DNA from: Trifolium pratense
Lineage: Eukaryota > Streptophyta > Magnoliopsida > Fabales > Fabaceae
Reading direction: 5' to 3'
Assembly (NCBI RefSeq): GCF_020283565.1
Contig: NC_060063.1
Coordinates: 744,001-808,000 of the forward strand
Length of the DNA stretch: 64,000 bases
Both the position numbers and the translations under genes were made by a program. Under the pieces are notes generated by a model. That model was not told the DNA's origin. It made no database searches and worked only from the letters and a program-made list of their open reading frames with translations. Of this stretch, positions 10,161 to 22,133 are shown piece after piece (within the stretch, counting starts at the first letter, position 1; every line of letters begins with the position of its first letter).

Positions 10161-12517
10161 GAGGCACTTACTCAAATGTCAGTACCTTAGCAACCAATAC
10201 CTTCATGGCAGCACTAAAATCAAGCTTCGACAGTGCCTCAATTTCAGGATAGTCTCGACAAATCCCATTGATGATAAGAAAGCCAACAAGCGGCATAGGA
10301 AGTACACGTGAAGCCCACAAAAGCTTGGATCTCCATGGATCGAGATCTTCCGGAATAGAATGCTGCAACATCGCCTCAATAGATTCAAGAGGTATATCGT
10401 TTGCAGAAGAAAATAAATTTTCACCTTTTGCTTTCTGAAATAAAAAAGAGAAATTAGATCTCAATAATGAAAATAAATAATCATCATTACTCATTAGCCC
10501 TCATAATCAACTAAAAAATGAGCAAAAATATTAGCAACATAAAACCGTAAGTAATTCGAAGGTCTCGTAATCAAGATCTGCCTGTTGCCAATTTTCAGAC
10601 TGGTAATTGAGACAATCTGATTGGTAACCAAGCCTGAGAATTCGAGCCATCTGTCTGACAATGCATCCCAAAATGCTAAACTTAAAACTCCTATTGTCTG
10701 GTTCTTTTTTCATTATCTCTAAAGCTTCCTTGCTAGCTACCATTTCATAAAGGACACAATCATAGGATTCAAGCTTCTTTTGGAGGGCCAGAAAATACCT
10801 GCTCATATAAAATTAGGATCATCAAAATTAATAGTTAATACTGCTTGGGGGAAAAAATGTAAAAATATAATAAACAAATTAAATCAATGCATCGGAAAAG
10901 CACAAAGGGATAGCTCGTCCCAAAACACTAATCCATTGACTTAGGTAAGACTCCGCAATGTATTACTCATAACCTTCCACCCAGGAGCGGATGCACGTTC
11001 ACCTCAGGGAGCAGTTGCAGCCCCTGAAGTTTATAATTTTGCACCTATTATTTTATACTTTCTCACTTTGACCACCCTAAGATTATCTCATTGCACCTAG
11101 CATAAGTCAAAGTTGCATCTCTAGCTCTGATCAGTACTAGAAGGAATAGACACGTCGTGCATTATTTGATATTGGGATCATAATTAATTGAAAATACTCC
11201 ACAAAATGACATTAGTGAAGATTGAGTACTAGTAGTTTGGGACTTTGAAAAATAAATGTAGTACTTCTTCCCTCTTATATATAAACAAAAATCAACAAAG
11301 AAATTTAGCCTCGAATATAAGCAAAAGATAATAAACTCGACTCTATTTAATGTTATTGCTCCAAAAATATCACTCAATAAGTGTTCTACTTTTTAATGTA
11401 TCGTAATGATAGTAAGAGTAAATATAATGTATCGTAAATGATAGTTTAGTGAATATAACAAATTTTTTAGTATGTATGAAACAAAAGAATTTTACTTATA
11501 AATAAGGTCGGAGTACCTCTAAATTTTACCCTTCCTACACTATTACAAGCAAAAAACATTTTTTAAGCTTATCGGATAACTGATAGGATACATTAGATTA
11601 AAATATGATTTAGAGGTACAATAAGCTTATTGGATAACTTGTGAGAATAAGTTAAACAAATTATTATGGTCATATCATTTGCTATTTTTAAACAAATTAG
11701 TTCAGTTGGCAGGGACATCGCATTTTACATGCAAGGTGAAGGGTCGGGGTTCGAACCCCGGACACTCCCCATATTCACCTTTATAAGTGTGAAATTTTTA
11801 GCCACTAAACTTGTGAGACTATCTAACAAAGCTTATGCGAACAACTTAAGACATGTTTATAAGCTGTTCTCAACTTAATTCCATAATCTCTCCATGATAG
11901 CTTATGAAAGCAGCATATAGCTTATATGAAAACAGATTGACATTATTTTATCTTATATTATAGAAATAGTTTACATAAAGAACTTATATTTTAAGTTGTT
12001 TATCCAAACAGAGTCTAAGTAGCTCTTAAAAACTACCAAATCAAAAATAGACAATACATACTCTTTATCAGCAATGTGAACAGTTGAAACCAAATCAACC
12101 TGCAACAAAAACAATAATAACAAAGAGCATCAAGAAACCATTATAAACCCAATTGAGTAAAAACAAGAAAGATACAAACTTTAAACTAACCTGAAGAAAA
12201 GGCTTGAAAATGGACCAAGGGAATTTCTTCTTATAGCTAACAATAGAAGTTTGTAACAAATCAGTAGCACCATCAATTCCTTCCTTGTACTGTATAAACT
12301 GTTCAAGTGACCCTTTTTCTTGTTGAGTGGAAATAGCTGAAAAAGATGGAGAAGATTTGAGTTTGAAGGTTGCATTTGAAAAGGGTTGTTCTGGAAATCC
12401 AACAAGAAAAGAAGGAAAGGGTCTGTTTCTGAAAAGGGTAGAATTGGAATTTGAAGTTGAAGGAGAATCAGAAAGGAATACAGATGAAGAGATTGTTGAA
12501 ATTGAAGTTAGCACCAT
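9221..12517 (-). CDS. TraB-domain protein, tandem copy 2
   Basis: Exons on the minus strand: 12191-12517, 12062-12099, 10546-10798, 10172-10434 and 9221-9608, joining in frame to 422 residues with splice phases identical to copy 1. The Ser/Asn-rich N-terminus is transit-peptide-like. The domain starts with VSTVHIADKEYF (exons 2-3) and ends with ILYGGGHMPDLGRRL. The C-terminus is hydrophobic (ALLIISPVLMLDLWFWKLF). Exon 3 is nine bases shorter than in copies 1 and 3, and more diverged in its middle. Exon 5 keeps the DTAEV segment altered in copy 1. Substrate unknown; probable plastid protein. Intron 1 carries the same SINE as copy 1, so these two look like the youngest pair. Confidence 0.8.
10122..10157. 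repeat. (GA)n microsatellite in TraB copy 2 intron
   Basis: About 18 GA units, close to the exon 4 donor on the gene strand. Confidence 0.9.
10981..11150. repeat. Fragment of a dispersed repeat in TraB copy 2 intron 2
   Basis: Sequence such as GGAGCGGATGCACGTTCACC followed by a degenerate 3' half interrupts the block homologous to copies 1 and 3. It resembles the outer part of a transposon, but no complete ends are present. Confidence 0.3.
11697..11808 (+). mobile_element. tRNA-derived SINE in TraB copy 2 intron 1
   Basis: Same SINE and same right junction as copy 1: the right target repeat ACTTGTGAGACTATCT starts at 11809. Box A TTAGTTCAGTTGGCAGG and box B GGTTCGAACCC are intact. The left junction and flanking MITE are replaced by unrelated sequence (11560-11696), a later deletion or rearrangement. 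Confidence 0.8.
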
Positions 12518-12896
12518 TTTTGTTGTTCTGTGTTGTGTCACTTTTATGGACACAATCTCAACAATCTCAAATTAAGGGAAAATTCTAATATGACCTCTTT
12601 AAAAGTGACAACCGTCTATGTTAACCAAGATATTGTGGTAAGTGGTTAATAACATCATTAGAAAGAATTATGAGTTTGATTTTTGGTTGAAATAATTTTT
12701 GGTTAAATTTTACTTATCTTGCGACCTAACTCTGAATTATTAGACCTCTTTCTTTTTGGGAATCAAAAGGTTAATGCCAAAAAAAAAAGTTAAACTTTTA
12801 ATTTTATTTATATTTTTGTTTCATTATTGTTTCTGGAACATAATTTAGCACGACGGTTATTAAAATGATAGATATGCTTCAAAGAAGTTTATAGTA

Positions 12897-13043
12897 GTCG
12901 TTCCGGTCCTTATTATAAGAATAAACTTACTTTTTAAATTTATAGAATGTTGGATGTATCTAGTCAATAATATGGATCAGATACATCCAACATTCTATGA
13001 ATCTAAAAAATAAATTTATTCTTATGATAAGGACATGAGGGAG
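12897..13043. mobile_element. Stowaway-type MITE, 147 bp
   Basis: Ends GTCGTTCCGGTCCTTATTAT and, in reverse complement, CTCCCTCATGTCCTTATCAT. TA flanks at 12895-12896 and 13044-13045. Confidence 0.8.
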
Positions 13044-13237
13044 TAATATCAAAACTCTTGATATTTTCTTTTGAAAACAAGTGCCGAAAATTTTAAGTCC
13101 CCAAAACACTAGTTAAGGAACCATATATGTTTTTTTTTTTTTTTTGAGAAAAAGGAACCATATATGTAAAACCCTCTATTCTTTTTAATAAGAAAAAATA
13201 TATAATTTATTCAATAAGTGAGTAGAAATATGGGAGC

Positions 13238-13532
13238 GGTTATTGTGCATAAGCGAATTCTTTATGCACCATGCATAAATAACACACAAAACCATTTCAC
13301 AGGAAAATAGTTTTTGATTACAACCCTCTGAAACCATTCCACGGTAAAAATGGTTTTGACATGATTTTAGTTTAAAACTAACTATGAAGCAATCTAATGA
13401 CGTTCAGGGGTTGCTGGTGTTGATTTAGGGGTGAGAAATGGTGCGTTTGAAGATTTGTTAGATTTAATTTGATGGTGAAGATTTGCTTATACACTATGCA
13501 TAAGTTTATTCCTTATGCATAATAACTCATGC
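13238..13532. mobile_element. MITE with GTTATTGTGCATAAG ends
   Basis: The left arm (GTTATTGTGCATAAGCGAAT, then TTTATGCA) pairs with the right arm (about 13480-13532, TGCATAAG and CTTATGCATAATAAC). The inner sequence is single copy here. Superfamily not determined. Confidence 0.5.
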
Positions 13533-13701
13533 CCAGAAATAGTATTGTCCGGGAAGTTGTATAGTGTACCTTTTAAAAGTCAAAACATCACTCATTTCAA
13601 TATAAAATTTTACTATTTTCTTATTTTACTTTTTTTTTTGTTTTCATCACTAATATCCGATCCACTGGAGCATATAATCTAGTTCGAGAGTTAGTTCTGG
13701 C

Positions 13702-14648
13702 TAGGAGTGCCAAAGCGGGAGGCTCGCCCCGTTTAGACCTGACCCGCCTAAAGCCCGTTTAAAAACGAGATGGAGTGGGTCAACTTAGGCATACAAGCTT
13801 AAAATTCATCTCGTTTACTAGCGAGTTGGTGGGTTGGGGGCCGGCCCGTTAAACAACTTTTTTATTACAGTATTAACTTTTTATTTTCTACTTATAGATT
13901 TACTATATAATTTACTTTCTTTATGAAATTTTTTTTTTCAACAATGCATAATAGAAAATAACTTAGAAGATTAGTAAACTCATATCAACTCAAACCATGT
14001 AGTAAATAATAATAATTAATAATTCAACATGGATCACCAAATTGTTTCATGTAAACTATTACAATAATTGTTAATTTAGTTTTAATTTGCTACATCCACG
14101 AAATATAAATATTCATCTTTAAAATTAAGAAGTCTCAATAAAATAAAGCACCAATAAAAACCCAACAATATTAAACAAGTCTCAAAATAAATTAAATCAC
14201 CTAAATAAGTGTCAAAATAAAAATAAATTGCATTAGGAATGGAGACAGTGCAAGTTTAGTTTAGGTTATCAATTGTTAGTTGGTTCCGTGATGATTGACA
14301 CTAAACTTGGTAGGGAGGATCACAGTTCGATCCCCCATAACTACGATCGGGAGGGTCTGAAACCACTTAATGCCAAAATTGTCCCCCGAGCCAAATTAAA
14401 CAGGTGGCGAAAGCAAAAAAAAAAGTTTAGTTTAGGTTAACCCTTTCTTTTTTTTGTTCTAAAAATGTAAGAAAAAAAATTGATAAACTCATAAAGTTTA
14501 ACTCTTTTCTCCATTTTTCATCTCAACTCCTAGGAAAAATGAAAAAAAGTAAAAACTAAAATGCCTGCCGGCCAACTCGGTCCGCCCCGCAAAAAATGGC
14601 AGTTTAAATAGGCCCGTCCGACGGGCCTGACTAATTTTACCACCCCTA
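13702..14648. mobile_element. hAT-type non-autonomous element, 947 bp
   Basis: Ends TAGGAGTGCCAAAGCGGG and, in reverse complement, TAGGGGTGGTAAAATTAGTC. Flanking 8-mers GTTCTGGC (13694-13701) and GTTTTGAC (14649-14656) each differ by one base from GTTCTGAC, the sequence at the same point of the uninterrupted SINE relative near 158-166. Inner GGCCCG-rich subterminal blocks are typical of this group. No transposase is encoded. Confidence 0.8.
14268..14400 (+). mobile_element. tRNA-derived SINE inside the hAT element
   Basis: Plus-strand GTTAGTTGGTTCCGTGATG (box A region) and GTTCGATCCCCC (box B), then the same 3' body as 115-272 in reverse, ending near an A-run at about 14416-14424. It makes this locus a SINE within a hAT within a SINE. 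Confidence 0.7.
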
Positions 14649-15083
14649 GTTTTGACATTAAGTCTAGTCTCTTCCCAATCGCAGTTGCGGGGATCAAAAT
14701 GTGATCCTCCCTACCAAGTCTAGTGTCAATCACCACTGAATTAACTAACGATTAGTGTCCACCCAAAATCAATTTTTTTAATAGTAAAGCTTTAACAACA
14801 CAGATTAATAAATTCAAATCAATTTTTTTTAATCATTTAAAAGGTGAAAAATATTCTTATAATATTATAAACATGAATACAAAAAATCATTCAAAAATTT
14901 GAAAGTACAAATAGTTTTTTTTTTAACAAGAAAGTACAAAGTGTTGATTAAGAGTATTAGACTAAAAGTTGTGACAGAAAATATTTGAGGGATAAAAAAT
15001 TGTTGAAATCTTTTAGAGACTAAAAATAAAATTCGAGATATTTATAGAGATCAAAAACTTATTTAAATCTTATCATCAGACAT

Positions 15084-16188
15084 TGCTGGAACAAAATTGG
15101 TTCTAAAGCCCCAAGTTTTAAATCTATAAAGTTTTGATGATAACAATAAGTATTAAATGTACAATTGGAAGTACTAATTTTTTAATCTAGTGTGCAGGAC
15201 CATTATAAGCAAATTTTGATAACCTTAAGTTCTGAAGAAAACAAACATGCTTTGAAAAGGCATGCTCTGATAAGGTTTCAGAAGCAAGGATGTTCTGAGA
15301 AGCTTTTGACTCAGAAGCAAAAAGTCTTCAGAAGATGATCAGTTCTCTGTGCAATGATAAGTTGCTTTCATGCCCGTCAATTTCAGAGAACGTTGGAGCA
15401 AAGTTAAAAGGATCTTACTCAGATATGGTATAAGGGATTCAAAATGGATAATCAAGCTTATCAACCTTATTCCAATGTTGGGTGAACGTAGAAGTCAAAC
15501 TGTGAAAGTTTCTCTGTTTGTTATAAACACCTTCTGTAGTGACAAAGTAGAGGAACCTCACTACCACTTTGGTATGTCATGTTGCTTTCATCTCCAGACT
15601 GCCAAGAAAACGTTAATTGGCTACCTGATCCTTGCACAACGGTCATATCTACATGGAGTGTATTCTTTGAACTATATATACAACACTTCATCGTGAAGAC
15701 CTGCGTGACATATACGCTATCTATCCTTTGCACACTTACTCTGATAATACAAGCAGTCATCCTCTGAACCTTTGAATCTCATTCACAACAAAATACTTTG
15801 AAGTATGTATCTACTCATTGTATTTTAGCTTTAATGTTCCATTAGTGCTCTGTATTATTACAACAAACTTTATTTATTCTTAAGTTTGAGAAGTCTCTTG
15901 CTGTGTGCTTGAGCATTGTGTAGAAGTTTCTTGCCGTGTGCTTGAGCATTTGTAATCTTGTGTGATTATAGTGGAACTCCCTTGAAAGTGCAAGGAGACT
16001 GGACTACTCTCATTTTGTGAGAGGAACCAGTATAAAAATGCTTGCGTCTTTTATCTCCCAATGATCTCTTTTATATTGTGTTTATCTTGTGTTATCCACT
16101 GCTATCTTTATCTAAGCTAAAACTTCAAAAAACTTTTAGTTTACCTTAGAACACAATTCAACCTCCTTCTTGTGTTTTCACACCTTCA
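15084..16188 (+). mobile_element. Solo LTR, 1105 bp
   Basis: Begins TGCTGGAAC and ends CACACCTTCA, flanked on both sides by GACAT (15079-15083 and 16189-16193), a perfect 5-bp retrotransposon target duplication. The body has an LTR look, including a GATGATAACAATAAG stretch and CACAATTCAACCTCC before the end. No internal domain lies beside it, so it is a solo LTR left by recombination. The two short reading frames at 15370-15770 are inside it and are not genes. Confidence 0.7.
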
Positions 16189-16193
16189 GACAT

Positions 16194-16858
16194 ACCATAA
16201 ATTTATTTATGGGTACAAGTGAATACATTACAATTAAAAACTATTCAATATTAAGGTGCAAGATGTTTAAATTTTTGGTTTCCCATAGAATTTAATTCTT
16301 TTTAAATCTAAAATGATTAACATGTATTCTCTTTAAAATATCAAAAAAAAAATTCCAAATTATTATATTAATAAAGTTGACACCTTCTAACCAATGAGGA
16401 TCAACTCTAGTAGAACGACATATAAACTCTCACAACATGAACATGACTAAAAAATGTATGCACCTTACATTGACCTCCCTTAAAATTTTCTTAAACTACA
16501 GATACACCCTCTCTAGTTTTCATAAAACACACACCTCCCCTCATTTTTAACACCGTCAAACTACTGTTAGATAAAGATTAAAAAACCGTTTTATAGTTGA
16601 AGAGAAAGAAAAAAAAAAGCATTGAGTTTAGCCAAAATTCAGATTGAAAAAAAAAAAATAGTCAAAATATAATTTAGTGCCTTTTTCTTCCATTCTTTGT
16701 GCAGCATGGTATTAGTTCCATAGATAGAACACTTGAGAAATGGGAATAGCTAGAATATTACAATTGTTTGATAAAATTTTCATTTTTACACCAACATACA
16801 AGTTTTTTTTGTTTTAATCCTAATTAGTAATTAGTATGAATTTTTTCAAATCCAATGA
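16194..16858. other. Spacer between solo LTR and TraB copy 3
   Basis: AT-rich. From about 16700 it matches the 3' flanks of the other TraB copies. Nothing else recognised. Confidence 0.4.
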
Positions 16859-19800
16859 TCAAATCATCTTATAATTACCGACATACCGAAGAACTTTTGA
16901 GCCACAATTCACCGCGATGCGAATGAATAGCTTCCACCAACACAAATCCAACAACAAGACCGGTGAAATGATAAGCAACGCCATTATTGTCAGATTTTTG
17001 GCTTTCCTTTGACTTATGAACCAAGCTGTTAACCACTCCACGCCAGACGGGATTAAATCGAACTCTTCCCTCAATCTCCTCCCGAGATCCGGCATGTGGT
17101 AACTGCCGTAAAGTATGGCAATCTTATTGTGTCCCTTATCCATTGCACTTCTGAGCCTCTCGATTGCAACTCGATTTCTCTCACCAATATCAAGAGATTT
17201 CTCATCTACCACTGCCGTATCTTGTGACGAGCTTTACAACAATAGTTTAATCATTAATAACTCAAGTTGGTGTCTCAGCAAAAGAAAATTGATATGATTA
17301 TATTTATGCAATCACTTGAAGTGCAAAATTTCAACAAAGATTCATATCATAAATTATAGTTTCAAGTTTCAAGGAGTGCTAGCAACATACTCTTCACAAT
17401 ACAATCTTGTTCCAAAAGGATCCCACTGTTTTAGAAAAAGGACTTATAAGAATTTCAGATAATAGGAGAGAATATGTTGTGAAGAGTGTATAATAGGGGA
17501 GTATGATGCTAGCGTTTTTGGTGCATGTTAGGAATCATGTTGAGTTTGACAAAATCACGATGACACTTTAGTTTTGTTGAAACTTTTGTCAAAATTCGCA
17601 GTGACACATCGTGATTCTGCCAAATTCACCACCAAATATGTCCTCAGTTGACAAAATCATAAGTCTCAAAAACCTACATGAACAAGAGTTTGTATAAATT
17701 TGTAGTAGACCAAATTGTGTGTTGAGAGAGAGGGGAGGGAGGGAGGGAGGGAGGGAGAGAGAGAGAGAGAAAGAGATCAGAGACACTTACACAAATGTCA
17801 GTACCTTCGCAACGAATGCCTTCGAGGCAGCATTAAAATCAAACCTCGACAATGCCTCACTTTCAGGATAAACTCCAAAAACCCGATTGATGATAAGAAT
17901 GCCAACAAGCGGCATAGGAACTACAAGTGAAGCCCATAAAAGCTTGGATCTCCATGTATCAAGATCTTCCGGAATGGAAGACTGCAACATCGCAACAATA
18001 AATTTAGGATTGATAAAATTTGAGTTTCCACCTTTTGTTTTCTGAAATAAAAAGAGAAAAATTAGATCTCAATAATGAAAATATATTAATTCATTACTCA
18101 TTAGCCCTCATAATCAACTCAAAAATATTAGCAACTCAAAACCTTAAGTAATTTGTAGGTCTCTTCATCAAGATCTGCATGTTGCCAATTTTCAGACTGG
18201 TAATTTAGACAATCTAATTGGTAACCAAACCCGAGAATTTGAATCATCTGTCTGGAGATGAATTTTAAAATGTCAAAATCAAAACCACTATCATCTGATG
18301 ATTCTGATCCTTTTCTCATATTCTCTAAAGTTTCCTTGCTAGCTATCATTTCATAAAGGACACAATCATAGGATTCAAGCTTCTTTTTGAGGGCCAGAAA
18401 ATACCTGCTCATATAAAATAAGGATCATCCAAATTAATAGTTAATACTGCTTGGGGGAAAAATGTAAAAATAGAATAAAAAAATATTAAATCAATGCATC
18501 TGAAAAGCACTTGCGCCGTTGTACTTTGTCATGAGCGTAAGCCCAAAGGGATAGCTCGTCCCAAAACACTAGTTCATTAGGTGAAAAACAACCTAGACTT
18601 AGGTGAGACTCTCCAATGTATGTCTCATAACAATACACCACTGTCCAGGAGGCGACGTCCTCAGTGACCTTCACTCAACAACACTTTTACTCAGTGACAC
18701 TTCACCCAACTACTTCATCGGTCATAACCCTCCACCAGTTATGAAAACACCAGTCTTATGAGCATATATGCCCAATGGGAAAGCTTATCCCAAAAGAGTT
18801 TTCCATTAGATGAGAGAACACCGATCTCACTTATAGGTGAGACTGTTCAATGTGGGAATCATGATATACTTGTCAAGAGAAAATCTTAAAGAATGTTCAA
18901 AACTAGAAAAGTGGTCATATTCATGACTTCACAAAAGGTGGTGAATTTGTCAGTATCCTAAAAGCTAGCATATTTGTATTTAGTTTGAAATGCAATTCAG
19001 CAAAACATACCAAAGGTAAAATAAAATACTACTCCCTTTGAGTGTCGTTTAAAGTTTTTACACAGAGATTAAGAAATAAAATAATTTTGTCAAACATGTC
19101 ACTTTTACCAAACTAACCCTATTAACTATTGGTGTATTTTTTACCACCATAAATGCAAAGTGAAATATAATGCTTTGGGAATAGTGTAAATAGTAATAAT
19201 TAGAGGGCACAATTGGAAAATTTTACATTGGAAACTGAAAATGAAATTCATTTTGAAACAATTGATTTTGCTAAAGTGACACTCATTTTGAAATGGATAC
19301 ACATACTCCTCCAATCATGACCGATAATATCAATCTAAGTACAAATCGATTACTCCTAAACAAAGGTTTTAACTAAATAATTAGGAGAAGGCTAATATAT
19401 GCCCTAAGGGCACATGTTAAAAATCTCAATATAGAAATATCCACCTAAACATTCATGCATCCAACTTTGTAAAAGTTAAGATATTACTTTTTCCAATGTA
19501 ATTTTTTTCCTTTTGAGCTCCTTAACACATGCCCTAAGGGCACTTAACAAGTGCCCTAATGGCACACATTAGCAAGACCCTAATAATCATAATTAGCAGC
19601 ACTTAATGACACCGACCTTATCCAAAACCACAAGGGTTGCAAGACAGTGGTTTTTTAGACCTGCAAAAACATCTAAAACCGTCCTATAAAACTTCAAATG
19701 TATGACTTTGGTTCATGTCAGAACTTCAGTCTCTCCAACATCCTATTAGCCTGTTCCCATGATTGATTTCCCATAATGCTTCATAACCCTTCCTCATAAA

Positions 19801-20875
19801 ACTCCATGAATTGTATCACTTCGTCATCCCCATAAAAATTTCTTCGTCCTAACGACACTACTGTGTTTCGATTTAAGATTCAATCGTATTTTTTAGCTTA
19901 TCCAAAAAAAATAAATGGATAGGCTTAGACACAACTTAAGCTCTTTCAAGTTGAAATCCAAACAGACAGTGAGAGTGTTTGGAAAAGTTTATCTTATTGA
20001 CATAGAAATAGCAAATGATATGAAGTAATAAGTTGTTAAACTTATTTTCATAAGATTTTTAAAATAATAGATAATATGTATAGAGTTTATCTTCATTTTC
20101 TCTTGAATTGTGTTGGAACATCTAAGGGTCTGTTTGGATTGAGTTATTTGAACTTATCTACTAACATAAGTGATAACCACTTGTGAGACTATCTAACAAA
20201 GCTTATGCAAACAACTTAAGACATTTTTTTTAAGCTGTTCTCAACTTATTTCCATAATCTCTACATGAAAACAGATTGACATTATTTTATTTTTTATTAT
20301 AGAAATAGTATACATAAAGCACTTATATTTTAAGTTGTTTATCCAAACAAAGTCTATGTAGCACTTAAAAACTACCAAATCCAAAAAGCAATAAAGGGAA
20401 AAGTCCAAAATAGACAAATACATACTCTTCATCAGCCAAGTGAACTACTGAAACCAAATCAACCTGCAACAAAAACAATAACAACAAAGAGCATCAAGAA
20501 ACCATTATAAACCCAATTGAGTAAAAACAAGAAAGATACAAACTTTAACCTAACCTGAAAGGACGAAGGGAATTTGTTCTTATAACTAACAATAGAAGTT
20601 TGCCACAAATCAGTAGCACCATCAATTCCTTCCTTGAACTGTAGAAACTGTTCAATTGACCCTTTTTCTTGTTGAGTGGAAATAGCTGAAAAAGATGAAG
20701 AAGATTTGAGTTTGAAGGTTGCATTTGAAAAGGATTGTTTTGGAAATCCAACAAGAAAAGAAGGAAAAGGTCTGTTTCTGAAAAGGGTAGAATTGGAATT
20801 TGAAGTTGTAGGAGAATTAGAGAAGAATGTAGATGGAGAAGAAGGAGAAATTGTTGAAATTGAAGTTAACACCAT
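16859..20875 (-). CDS. TraB-domain protein, tandem copy 3
   Basis: Exons on the minus strand: 20555-20875, 20426-20463, 18143-18404, 17791-18041 and 16859-17231, joining in frame to 414 residues. Intron positions and phases equal copies 1 and 2. The N-terminus is Ser/Thr-rich and the end of exon 1 is shortened (KFPSSFQ against KFPWSIFKPFLQ). The first motif reads VSVVHLADEEYF. The second motif is ILYGSYHMPDLGRRL, so two conserved glycines are replaced though the His remains. Exon 4 is 12 bases shorter. The C-terminal hydrophobic segment persists. An in-frame Met 19 codons upstream (20932) is possible, but the start used is the one conserved in all copies. It lacks the intron SINE of copies 1 and 2, so it probably split off first. 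Confidence 0.75.
17724..17776. repeat. (GGGA)n/(GA)n microsatellite in TraB copy 3 intron
   Basis: Several GGGA units followed by GA units, at the position of the GA runs of the other two copies. Confidence 0.9.
19389..19570. mobile_element. MITE-like repeat with TGCCCTAAGGGCAC palindromes
   Basis: GGCTAATATATGCCCTAAGG on the left and the reverse complement of GGCACACATTAGCAAG on the right. The palindromic TGCCCTAAGGGCA appears near both ends. It lies in intron 2 of TraB copy 3 and is absent from copies 1 and 2. Confidence 0.45.
20127..20358. mobile_element. Intronic MITE in TraB copy 3, without SINE
   Basis: Ends GGTCTGTTTGGATTGAG and TTATCCAAACAAAGTC. It contains the empty SINE target ACTTGTGAGACTATCT once, at 20179-20194. 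Confidence 0.6.
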
Positions 20876-22133
20876 TTTTTTGTTGTTCTGTGTTGTGTAA
20901 TCTGTTGCAGGAACAATCTGTTGCATCGCCAAACTATTTAGAGTTATTTTTGCGTGACAAGCTTGAAATTATCAAACTAACCCTGTCATTTTTTACCATG
21001 GGAGTACTGTTTACACTCGAAGTAAAACTGCATTTAAGTCTTATATAAATTGAAATCTTTTTCCTTTTTTAATCACTTGCTCATATAGTGTTTGATTCGA
21101 AATATTTTCTTCGAGTTGAATCAAGGGTTCACAAGTTAACTTGCGAACTATGTTTCAACCAAAATTATTTCATTGGAGATGAAAGAAGGGTGAAGAGGAC
21201 AAAAAAAAATTGATTTTTATAAAGTTCACATCCTAAAAAGCGAACTTGTTTTTCCCCAATTTTTTTTATTTACATACTCGCATTCTAAATAGTGAAGAGG
21301 TAAATTTGGAATACCAGGAGGTGCGTGTGAGATTCAAGTGACGTGAAAAGTAAATATCAATTATTTATAGGGTTAAATATATTTTTGATCTTTTGTTCGT
21401 TTTTTAATTACAATCCCAACATTTTAAAAAATGTGTTTAAAAATCTTATATTTTATTCTGCTTGGTTTTACTGGGCGTGCGAGTAACCGGTGATAGGGTG
21501 TCCTAACAAAAATATACTCTAAGCAGTAAAAGCTTGATACTTATAAACTATTTTCATTCAATAAATTGTCTAATAGTCATCCAATATCATACATGAGTTT
21601 AAAAATAAATAAAAAGTACTTAACAAGCCATAAATGTGAAATACCTAACTGAAATAATTTAGGACAGCCACAAACTAAAAGAGAGAATTATTACTGCCCT
21701 ATAAAAATGAATAACATATAAAGAATACAATGAAAGAAGAATCCACCTATTGTAGAAAACTCATTCATGATACAAACTCCTCATTTTGCAGCTGCAAACT
21801 TGAAATAAGCTCTTTATTGTGTAGTTGCAAAACTTGCAATATATCCAATGGTGAATATTGAGGTAAACTCCAAAATGGATTTGGGCTGTGTGCAGTCACA
21901 ATCATGTAAAGTCACGCAATAAGTCACATCAGCGACCGTTGGATCAAGATTGAACAGTTCAGATATTAAGCTTGGTATTTTAGTTTAAAAAAAAAAAAAA
22001 AATCTGCATTGAAATATGAACAGTCTGATCTTGATCCAACGACTACCAACATGGCTGACTGCAATGACTGCACGGGATTGTGTCACAATCCAAATTCCGT
22101 AAAAATCCAAAATATCTAATTTCCAAAGAATGG
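20876..22133. other. Spacer between TraB copy 3 and ANK-AAA gene
   Basis: From 20876 the minus strand carries the TraB copy 3 leader. Around 21366 is one end (GGGTTAAATATATTTTTGATC) of a common legume repeat without its partner. A MITE occupies 21890-22085. No gene seen. Confidence 0.4.
21890..22085. mobile_element. MITE with GTGCAGTCA ends
   Basis: The left arm (GTGTGCAGTCACAATC, then CCGTTGGATCAAGATTGAAC) pairs with the right arm (CTGATCTTGATCCAACG to GCACGGGATTGTGTCACAA). Relative of 8030-8215. Confidence 0.6.

Larger units (their letters stand above)
13660..14750 (-). mobile_element. SINE split by a hAT element
   Basis: Two pieces, 13660-13701 and 14649-14750, together match the SINE at 115-272. 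The right piece carries the box B region (GCGGGGATCAAAATGTGATC, diverged) and ends ACTGAATTAACTAACG like its relative. The insert between them is the hAT-type element at 13702-14648. Confidence 0.65.

Noticed and set aside
15370..15767. Open frames of up to 108 codons
   Set aside because: They lie inside the solo LTR 15084-16188 and match no coding pattern.
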